Both the position numbers and the translations under genes were made by a program. Shown one piece after another: positions 1 through 5,378 of a DNA stretch of 7,766 bases. The DNA comes from Chloroflexota bacterium (lineage in GTDB: Bacteria; Chloroflexota; UBA5177; JANWHV01): positions 1 to 7,766 of the forward strand of contig JAICHN010000250.1 of assembly GCA_025924845.1 (NCBI GenBank). The letters run 5' to 3'. Numbering within the stretch: the stretch's first letter is position 1; the number at the start of each line of letters is the position of its first letter. The notes below the pieces were generated by a model. That model made no database searches and had not been told where the DNA came from. It saw only the letters and a program-made list of their open reading frames with translations.

Positions 1-783
1 ATAGCCGAACTGCAGACCGATGATCGTAATGACCGTGAGCAGACCGTTGCGCAAGGCATGACGCCAGATAATGACCCGCCGTTTCAGTCCCTTGGCGCGC
101 GCCGTCCGGATGTAATCCTGGCCCAGCGCCTCGATCATGGCGGCGCGGACCATGCGGGTCACCACGCCGACCCCGGAAAGACCCAGAGTGAGGGCGGGCA
201 GGGCCAGGTGCGATAAGAACGACGAGATTGGCCCGGGATCGCCCCGCAGCAGCGCGTCGAGCGATGCGCCCAGGGCCGGTCCAATCCCGAAGGAGGGGAA
301 GAGGCCCAGGTTGAGCGCCATGACCTCGACCAGGAGGGTGCCGAGCCAGAAGACGGGCATCGAGGTGCCGAGTTGGGCCAGGGCCATGGAAACGTAGTCC
401 AGCGGGGTATGGCGAAAGACCGCCGAAGCCACGCCCAGGGGGACGCCGACCAGCAGGGTGACCAGCATACCCGCTATGGCCAATTCCACGGTGTTGGGTA
501 GGGCAAAGCCGATCAGGCTGAGCACGCTCTGGTGTTGGGTGAGGGAGGTGCCCAGATCGGCATGGCCCAACTGCCCCAGATAACTGAAGAATTGCCGCCA
601 TAGCGGCTGGTCCAGGCCGAGTTGGTGGTTGAGTTGGGCAACCTGAGCGGGACTGGCATCGGTGCCCAGGATGACCAGGGCCGGATTGCCGGGGATCAGA
701 TGAACGATCAGGAATACGAACAGGGTAATGCCGAAGAGCACCGGGATCAGCAGCAAGAGGCGCTTCACGCTATAGTTGAGCAC
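1..783 (-). CDS. ABC transporter permease, DppB/OppB type (partial, C-terminus outside window)
   Basis: Inner-membrane channel subunit of a peptide/nickel/oligosaccharide-type ABC importer. The frame is open for 261 codons from a GTG start at 783 to the window edge. A full DppB-type protein has roughly 300-330 residues, so about 50-60 are missing. After a short basic N-terminus (KRLL) comes a first membrane segment at about residues 9-30, ending in the family-typical HLIPGNPA. Then follow an extracytoplasmic stretch (QLGLDQPLWRQF, ADLGTS), hydrophobic segments near 88-122 and 132-163, and one near 195-213. The EAA coupling loop lies at about 218-246, with EALGQDYIRTARAKG matching the family pattern; it contacts the ATPase. 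The start is supported by a GGAGAGAGG ribosome-binding sequence at 796-788. The gene follows the binding-protein gene by 66 bp on the same strand, so the two probably form one operon. A second permease and the ATPases would be expected beyond the left edge. The substrate cannot be read from the sequence. Confidence 0.93.
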   Translation of the reverse strand, partial: MLNYSVKRLLLLIPVLFGITLFVFLIVHLIPGNPALVILGTDASPAQVAQLNHQLGLDQPLWRQFFSYLGQLGHADLGTSLTQHQSVLSLIGFALPNTVELAIAGMLVTLLVGVPLGVASAVFRHTPLDYVSMALAQLGTSMPVFWLGTLLVEVMALNLGLFPSFGIGPALGASLDALLRGDPGPISSFLSHLALPALTLGLSGVGVVTRMVRAAMIEALGQDYIRTARAKGLKRRVIIWRHALRNGLLTVITIIGLQFGY

Positions 784-810
784 GGCGCCTCTCTCCGCTG
801 CGTTGTAGGA

Positions 811-835
811 GGGGGCGCGGCGCCGCCGCGCCCCC
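811..835 (-). promoter_or_regulatory. GC-rich intercistronic hairpin between binding-protein and permease genes
   Basis: A perfect inverted repeat with 12-base arms (811-822 and 824-835) around a single centre base folds as about 11 base pairs closed by a three-base loop, almost entirely G-C. It lies 15 bp past the binding-protein stop codon and before the permease ribosome-binding site. No T-run follows on the minus strand, so it is not a classic intrinsic terminator. Hairpins in this position commonly protect the upstream message from 3' decay and reduce read-through, so that the binding protein exceeds the permease. That role is inferred here. Confidence 0.6.
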
Positions 836-849
836 AATCGTCAGTGCTG

Positions 850-2418
850 TTACGACAGCCATACCTTTTCAAGCGGCTGCATCGAACCGGTACGGTTCGT
901 CTGGTAGCCCTGCACGTTCTTCTGGGTAATGGCGACCCATCCCTGGGTGGTCAGCATGATCCACGGCAGATCGTGGTTGAGAATCTTCCACGTTTGCACG
1001 TACATGGCCTTGCGCTTGGCGCGATCGCTTTCCTGGCGGGCCTGCTGCAAGAGGCGATCGACCGTCGGATTGGAGTACGCGCTCCAGTTATTGGTACCGT
1101 TGGTGATGAATCCCGGATACATACCGCGATCCGGGTCGTAGAGATTGAGCGCGCCGATAATCCCGATCTGGAAGTGATGCGCTTCGATGTTGCCGAGGAA
1201 AGTCGGCCAATCGCTCTGCACCACGTTTGCCTTAATTCCCGCCTGCTGGAGGACATTTTGCAGGTAGGTGAGAATCTCCACCCGGTTGGGATCGTTATAG
1301 GTGGAGAGAGTCAGGCTCAGTTCCTTGCCGTTCTTGGCCAGGATGCCGTTCCCATCCTTTTTCCAACCATCCTGGGCCAGAATGCGGGCCGCTTGTTGGG
1401 GGTTGGCCGCCGGCACCTTAATCGAGGCGTCGTAGGACCAGGTGCCCGGCAGCAACGAGGTGACCGACGCCTGGTCGATACTGTGGAAAAACTGCTCGGC
1501 AATAGCGCGGCGATCGACGAGCAGGTTTAACGCCTGGCGTACCTTCAGGTCGCTGAGGATGGGATCCTTCATGTTGAGCGGGAGGTAGAGGATGCCGTCC
1601 CCGGTTTCCTGCTGAATGTTGACGTTGTGATCCTGGCGCAGGCTAACCACGTCTTGCGGCGGGAGCGGCGAGGTAATGAGGTCGAGCGAATGGGTCTTCA
1701 ACGCCGTCACCTGCGCCGTGTTGTCGGGCATCACATAGAACACGATCTGGTCGAGATAGGGCGCCGTGCCATAATACTTGGTGTTCCGGGTGAGTTCGAT
1801 TTTGTTGTTGCGCTGCCATGCCTTGAGCACATACGGGCCGCTACCAATCGGTTGAGTTGCGAAATTCTTGTAGGTCCCCGCGTTCGCGGGCACGATGCCC
1901 ATGGACAAATAGCTCAGCAGCGGCGCGTAGGGGTATTTTAGGTTGAACTGGACGGTATATGGATCGACGGCGACCACGCTCTTGATCGGTGTATAGAGCT
2001 GGATCTGCGGGGAGTTGAATTTCGGATTGATCAGCGTGGTATAGGTGTAAACGACGTCCTTGGCGGTGAGCGCCGCGCCGTTCGAGAACTTCACGCCGTG
2101 TCGAAGATGAAATACCCACGTCTTGCCGTTGACCGGTTTCCATGACGTGGCAAGATCCGGCACCGGGGTAAGACTGTTGTTGATGGACACCAGCCCATCG
2201 AAGAGCAGGGTATCGACCGCGAAAGCGGACGTATCCTGATACAAGCGCGGGTCCAGCGTCCCGGCGTCGACGGGAAGGGCCACCCTGAGTGTGCCGCCGC
2301 GCACCGGCGACGCGCTTGGACGCGCGCTCACCGACCGGGCGGGTCCCATGGCGGCGAGGACGCCAACCAGAAGGGCGCCCGCGCCCGCGATGCGTATACC
2401 GCGTGATCGTCCTGACAT
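850..2418 (-). CDS. Exported ABC transporter substrate-binding protein, family 5 (DppA/OppA type)
   Basis: Extracytoplasmic receptor that captures the substrate and delivers it to the permease encoded just downstream. I chose the ATG at 2418 (522 aa) rather than the upstream in-frame ATG at 2484, because AGGAG sits 7 bases before it and the protein then begins with a signal peptide: basic SGRSRGIR, hydrophobic AGAGALLVGVLAAM, and a likely cleavage after SVSA near residue 32. There is no cysteine in the protein, hence no lipobox, so it is not a lipoprotein. Family 5 landmarks in order: DLATSW near 88-93, the TWVFHLRHGVKFSNG and LTAKDVVYTY region at 100-127, QPIGSGPY at 189-196, LKVRQALNLLVDRRAI at 291-306, and the closing LPWIMLTTQGWVAI near 484-497. 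Length is normal for the family. Ligands of this family include peptides, nickel, and mono- or oligosaccharides. The neighbouring sugar-phosphate genes make a glycoside or sugar ligand plausible but unproven. Confidence 0.94.
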   Translation of the reverse strand: MSGRSRGIRIAGAGALLVGVLAAMGPARSVSARPSASPVRGGTLRVALPVDAGTLDPRLYQDTSAFAVDTLLFDGLVSINNSLTPVPDLATSWKPVNGKTWVFHLRHGVKFSNGAALTAKDVVYTYTTLINPKFNSPQIQLYTPIKSVVAVDPYTVQFNLKYPYAPLLSYLSMGIVPANAGTYKNFATQPIGSGPYVLKAWQRNNKIELTRNTKYYGTAPYLDQIVFYVMPDNTAQVTALKTHSLDLITSPLPPQDVVSLRQDHNVNIQQETGDGILYLPLNMKDPILSDLKVRQALNLLVDRRAIAEQFFHSIDQASVTSLLPGTWSYDASIKVPAANPQQAARILAQDGWKKDGNGILAKNGKELSLTLSTYNDPNRVEILTYLQNVLQQAGIKANVVQSDWPTFLGNIEAHHFQIGIIGALNLYDPDRGMYPGFITNGTNNWSAYSNPTVDRLLQQARQESDRAKRKAMYVQTWKILNHDLPWIMLTTQGWVAITQKNVQGYQTNRTGSMQPLEKVWLS

Positions 2419-2425
2419 TTGAAGT

Positions 2426-2430
2426 CTCCT
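2426..2430 (-). promoter_or_regulatory. Ribosome-binding site fixing the binding-protein start
   Basis: AGGAG on the minus strand, 7 bases before the ATG at 2418. It decides between this start and an in-frame ATG 66 bases upstream. The extra 22 residues of the longer form would put charged residues and two tryptophans ahead of a well-formed signal peptide. Confidence 0.8.
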
Positions 2431-2441
2431 ATAAGAACTAC

Positions 2442-2459
2442 GCCGTCCCCACGGGCGGC
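2442..2459 (-). promoter_or_regulatory. Hairpin just upstream of the binding-protein ribosome-binding site
   Basis: On the minus strand GCCGCCC (2459-2453) can pair with GGG plus CGGC (2449-2447 and 2445-2442), leaving a GTG loop and one bulged A. It ends about 11 bases before AGGAG. It could stabilise the 5' end of the message or modulate translation. Seen by eye only; no folding energy was computed. Confidence 0.4.
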
Positions 2460-2523
2460 AAGGATCGCGAATCCATACGATCAAGTTTAGTCCACCGCCT
2501 CTAAGAAAGCGGCCGAACCTCGA

Positions 2524-2606
2524 TTAGCGGTGAACCGCCATCCCTCCTTTCATCCGGACGGTCATACCACCCAGGGCCGCGCCGGCACCTGCCCTCCGGA
2601 TGGCGG
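2524..2606 (-). promoter_or_regulatory. Leader with competing inverted repeats upstream of the binding-protein gene
   Basis: This lies in the 224-bp gap between the iclR stop and the binding-protein start. On the minus strand one 5' segment (2606-2595, CCGCCATCCGGA) can pair in two exclusive ways: CATCCGGA with TCCGGATG at 2558-2551 (8 bp), or CCGCCATCC with GGATGGCGG at 2543-2535 (9 bp). The second 3' arm also overlaps a small hairpin, GCGG/CCGC at 2538-2527. A strong Shine-Dalgarno-like AAAGGAGGG (2550-2542) sits between the two 3' arms. The arrangement resembles an RNA switch or attenuator, but it could equally be paired operator sites for the adjacent IclR protein. A weak -10-like TATAGC at 2622-2617 would start transcripts just before the first arm; no good -35 accompanies it. 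Confidence 0.35.
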
Positions 2607-2642
2607 CGGGCGACGCGCTATATGCGGCCACGCGGCGGCAAT

Positions 2643-3467
2643 CTACATGGCTAAGCGTAGGAGCGGTGATGCCGGCGGAAAGGCGCCCGTATAGCCGAAT
2701 TTTATGGATGTTTCCCTGGCCGCCGCCGTCACCGCGCCGACCAACTGCTCGTAGCTCTCGTCAAAGCGATCGGTCGGCACCGAGAGCCCGTAGGCGCCCA
2801 CCGGGAAGCCGCGCTCGTCGAAATAGGGCGCGCCAATACAGCACACGCCGCGCGCCATCTCCTCGCGATCGATGGCGCAGCCGGCTCGCGCCGTGGCGGC
2901 AAGGCTATTCAGCAGCCCTTCTATATCGGTAATGGTGTGCGCGGTCAGCCGGGGCAGGCTGCGGCTCGCGAAGTACACGCGCACATGGCTTTCGGGGAGA
3001 TAGGCGAGAATGGCCTTGGTCGAGGCCCGAGCGTGCGGATTCTGATCGTAGCCGATTTCCAGGCTGCGCGCGTGGAGCGCTCGCTTGGGTTCAAGGTACC
3101 ACTGCACCACGATTTGTTCGCGATACCAGCCGCAGACGCAGGTAGTCTCGTTCACCGTCTCATGCAGTTCACGCAGGATCGAGAGGATGCGCAAGTCGGG
3201 AGTGAGCCGAGAGCGTAAGCTATCCTGAAGGAAGGCCACCCGGCCGTTCAAATCGTATTGCCCACCCGGAAGACGAACAATATAGCCCTCCTCCTGTAAG
3301 GTGCGCAGCAGGTGATAGCACGTCCCGGCCCGAATAGCCAGGCGCTTACTCAACTGCTTGGCTGTGATCTGTCCATGCTCGGCCGCCACGGCCTCAAGCA
3401 CGCGCAGTCCGCGCTGCAAAGTAGACAACGATCGGCGAGCGGACGGTTTTTCCGGCAGGGTCTGCAC
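2643..3467 (-). CDS. IclR-family transcriptional regulator
   Basis: DNA-binding regulator of 274 residues, the usual size for the family. The N-terminal winged helix-turn-helix spans about residues 14-78: STLQRGLRVLEAVA, then HGQITAKQLSKRLAI and the recognition-helix region TCYHLLRTLQEEGYIVR, then the wing PGGQYDLNGRV. The C-terminal effector-binding domain runs to about 258 and carries the family signature region with GCAIDREEMARGVCCIGAPYF and GFPVGAYGLSVP at about 196-231. The start is GTG at 3467, preceded by GAAGAG at a spacing of 6; no in-frame ATG offers a better start. It lies between the aldolase/GlpD pair upstream and the ABC transporter downstream, all on the same strand, and has its own promoter. 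It probably senses a pathway intermediate and controls the transporter, the catabolic genes or itself. IclR proteins can activate or repress, and nothing here decides which. The effector is unknown. Confidence 0.95.
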   Translation of the reverse strand: MQTLPEKPSARRSLSTLQRGLRVLEAVAAEHGQITAKQLSKRLAIRAGTCYHLLRTLQEEGYIVRLPGGQYDLNGRVAFLQDSLRSRLTPDLRILSILRELHETVNETTCVCGWYREQIVVQWYLEPKRALHARSLEIGYDQNPHARASTKAILAYLPESHVRVYFASRSLPRLTAHTITDIEGLLNSLAATARAGCAIDREEMARGVCCIGAPYFDERGFPVGAYGLSVPTDRFDESYEQLVGAVTAAARETSIKFGYTGAFPPASPLLRLAM

Positions 3468-3517
3468 GTGTCACTCTTCATCTAGGGCCGAGGGATTCCA
3501 GCGAACCGTGCGCCCAG

Positions 3518-3545
3518 TTTATAGGCGACCGCTCAGCACTGTCAA
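3518..3545 (-). promoter_or_regulatory. Sigma-70-type promoter of the iclR-family gene
   Basis: On the minus strand a perfect TTGACA (3545-3540), a 16-base spacer and TATAAA (3523-3518, five of six bases matching the -10 consensus) lie ahead of the regulator. Transcription would start near 3511, leaving a leader of about 44 bases before the GTG at 3467. It is the only near-consensus promoter I could find in the window. It indicates that the regulator is transcribed independently of the GlpD gene that ends 122 bp upstream of the -35 box. Confidence 0.8.
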
Positions 3546-3666
3546 CGCGGAACGACGATTTTTCGACTATGTGAAAGTTCAGCCGACTCCGCCCCTACCG
3601 GCCAAGCGAGCCGTATGGCGCGGGTCCTCTCTGGGAGTGCCCACCGTGGCGCTGGGACAACGTGGG

Positions 3667-5355
3667 TCACCCCGCGGCGCCAAGTGCGCCTGCCGCCGTT
3701 CCCGCCTCGCGCTCGACTGGGGGCATTCCCAGCGCCAACTGCTCATCCAGGGCGGCGATCTCCGCGTGGAGGCGCGCGCCGTCCCACCCCAGCAACCGAG
3801 CCATGAGCGTGGCCACGCGCTCGGCGCCGTCACGGCCGCGGCCGGCGGACATGCCCGCCGTGAGCCGGCGGAGCAGCACATCGCTCAGGGTGCGCGCGCC
3901 CTCGTGCCGTACCGCGTAGACTACCTGGGCCAGGATGTCGGGATGGGGCGCGCTGACCGGGGCGAGCAGCGATCGGTCGTGCTCGGCAATGGCCAGAACG
4001 CGAGCATAGCGTGAGCCGTAGACGTGAATGAGATGCGCGATCGGCGCCGGATCGATCCCCAGACGACGAGCCTGCCCTTCCCCGTTCACCGCTACATAGC
4101 GGCTGAGATTCGAGATCATCCCGCCCGGCAAGGGAAGGTCGGCGGTGATGCTCTCGGCCTTGATCCCCAGGATGCGGCACACCGTATCGATCGTATCCTC
4201 GGCGATCCAACGGTGGGCGGTGAGCTTACCGCCGATGATACTGAGCAGACCGGAAATCCCCTCGCGCCGGCGATGATCGTAGAGGAGATGCTTCCGGGTC
4301 ACGTCGGATTCCGCTACGCCCTCGATATGCATCAAGGAACGCACCCCGGCCCAGGTAAAATGGATCGGATCCCAGGGCAGGTTGGGATAGAAGTGCCGCA
4401 CCTCGGCCAGCAGGTAACGCACATCCTCCTCGTCGGCGGTGATGCGGTCCAGGTCGCCCGTGTAATCGGTATCGGTGGTGCCTACCAGCGAGTAACCGTT
4501 CCAGGGCACCACGAAGAATAGGCGCCCATCGGCGCGCGCGAACAGCACCACGGCATGATCGCCCACCCGCGGCATCACCAGATGCACGCCCTTGGTGCGT
4601 CGCGAGAGCGTACCCTGCCTGCCCGCCAGGGCGCCGATGTCGTCCAGCCAGGGGCCGGCGGCATTGAGCACCAGGCGGGCGCGCAACTCCAGGCGGGCGC
4701 CGGTGAGCGTGTCTTCGGCGATTACCCCGTGTACCGCGTTCCCCTCGCGGATCAGTCCCACCGCCCGCGTATGGTTGTGCAGCGCGGCGCCCGCCTCCTG
4801 GGCGGCGATAGCGTTTTCCACGTTCAGCCGTTCAGTAAAGGTGATCTGACCGTCGTAGTAGAGGAAGGAGCCTTGCAATCCCTTCTTGCGCAGCCCCGGC
4901 TCCAGCAGCCGCGTCTCCCGTCCGTTCAGATGACGATGGTTTGGTAGGCTCTTGTCGAAGGAGAGCAGATCGTAGAGCACCATCCCGGCCCACAGCTTGA
5001 GGCGATGGAACGCGCTCGCCCGATAGAAGGGCATCAGAAAAGGAAGAGGCTGGACCAGGTGCGGCGCGTTGCGCAGGAGACGCTCCCGTTCGCGCAGATC
5101 CTCGCGCACCAGTCCAAAGTCATACTGCTCCAGGTAGCGCAGCCCGCCGTGGGCCAGGCGAGTGGCCCGGTTGCTGGTGCCCCAGCCGTAGTCCTCTTTT
5201 TCGACCAGGGCGACGCGGAGCCCGCGCAGCGCCGCGTCGCGCGCCGCGCTCAACCCGATAATGCCGCCCCCTACAATGACCAGATCGTACATCGATCGCG
5301 ATTCCGTCCCGTTCGCTCCGTTCGCTCCGTTCGCTCCGTTGGCCCGTCGCGCCAT
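3667..5355 (-). CDS. glpD: FAD-dependent glycerol-3-phosphate dehydrogenase family protein (GlpD-like)
   Basis: Flavoprotein of the GlpD/GlpA family, which oxidises glycerol-3-phosphate to DHAP and passes electrons to quinone at the membrane. With the ATG at 5355 it has 562 residues. Landmarks: the FAD-binding beta-alpha-beta motif DLVIVGGGIIGLSAARDAALRG at 24-45 (a site for the ADP part of FAD), TRLAHGGLRYLEQ at 65-77, NAAGPW at 231-236, RRTKGVHLVMPR at 252-263, VPWNGYSLVGTTDTDY at 283-298, GVRSL at 337-341 and IIGGKLTAHR at 373-382. A C-terminal helical domain spans about 440-545. Three starts are possible. I prefer 5355 because GGGAG lies 8 bases upstream; the ATG at 5382 overlaps the previous stop as ATGA, and the ATG at 5292 sits directly at the FAD domain. 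The gene is co-directional with the aldolase-dehydrogenase gene and probably translated with it. GVRSL in place of the usual GVRPL, and the neighbour, leave room for another polyol-phosphate substrate (EryB-like). Confidence 0.9.
   Translation of the reverse strand: MARRANGANGANGANGTESRSMYDLVIVGGGIIGLSAARDAALRGLRVALVEKEDYGWGTSNRATRLAHGGLRYLEQYDFGLVREDLRERERLLRNAPHLVQPLPFLMPFYRASAFHRLKLWAGMVLYDLLSFDKSLPNHRHLNGRETRLLEPGLRKKGLQGSFLYYDGQITFTERLNVENAIAAQEAGAALHNHTRAVGLIREGNAVHGVIAEDTLTGARLELRARLVLNAAGPWLDDIGALAGRQGTLSRRTKGVHLVMPRVGDHAVVLFARADGRLFFVVPWNGYSLVGTTDTDYTGDLDRITADEEDVRYLLAEVRHFYPNLPWDPIHFTWAGVRSLMHIEGVAESDVTRKHLLYDHRRREGISGLLSIIGGKLTAHRWIAEDTIDTVCRILGIKAESITADLPLPGGMISNLSRYVAVNGEGQARRLGIDPAPIAHLIHVYGSRYARVLAIAEHDRSLLAPVSAPHPDILAQVVYAVRHEGARTLSDVLLRRLTAGMSAGRGRDGAERVATLMARLLGWDGARLHAEIAALDEQLALGMPPVEREAGTAAGALGAAG
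5310..5342 (-). repeat. 9-bp in-frame tandem repeat encoding Ala-Asn-Gly units
   Basis: Three perfect copies of cgttcgctc (plus-strand reading, 5310-5336) are followed by the first six bases of a degenerate fourth. On the coding strand they give four consecutive Ala-Asn-Gly units at about residues 5-16 of the GlpD-like protein, before its FAD domain. Because the unit is nine bases, gain or loss of copies would not shift the frame. Confidence 0.9.
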
Positions 5356-5363
5356 GTCGGCAT

Positions 5364-5368
5364 CTCCC
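5364..5368 (-). promoter_or_regulatory. Ribosome-binding site supporting the GlpD-like start at 5355
   Basis: GGGAG on the minus strand, 8 bases before the ATG at 5355. The alternative ATG at 5382 has no comparable sequence upstream, although its ATGA overlap with the preceding stop could allow coupled re-initiation. The two starts differ by nine residues. Confidence 0.55.
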
Positions 5369-5378
5369 ACTGGTTCTT

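Noticed and set aside
622..1530. Plus-strand open frame of 302 codons antisense to the permease and binding-protein genes
   Set aside because: It lies opposite two clearly homologous genes, has no ribosome-binding site or family resemblance, and long antisense frames are expected in GC-rich DNA.
2462..2474. GGAT-N5-ATCC imperfect palindrome in the binding-protein leader
   Set aside because: Four-base half-sites of this kind are expected by chance; too little to call an operator.
2289..2504. Plus-strand open frame of 71 codons across the start of the binding-protein gene
   Set aside because: It is antisense to the signal peptide and leader, and Arg/Pro-rich; it looks like a shadow frame.
3632..3643. 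Small inverted repeat TGGG-AGTG-CCCA after the GlpD-like gene, considered as a terminator
   Set aside because: Only four base pairs with no T-run; too weak to call an intrinsic terminator.
3358..4014. Plus-strand open frame spanning the iclR promoter and the GlpD 3' end
   Set aside because: It overlaps two real genes and a consensus promoter on the other strand, and its translation is low-complexity and Arg-rich.
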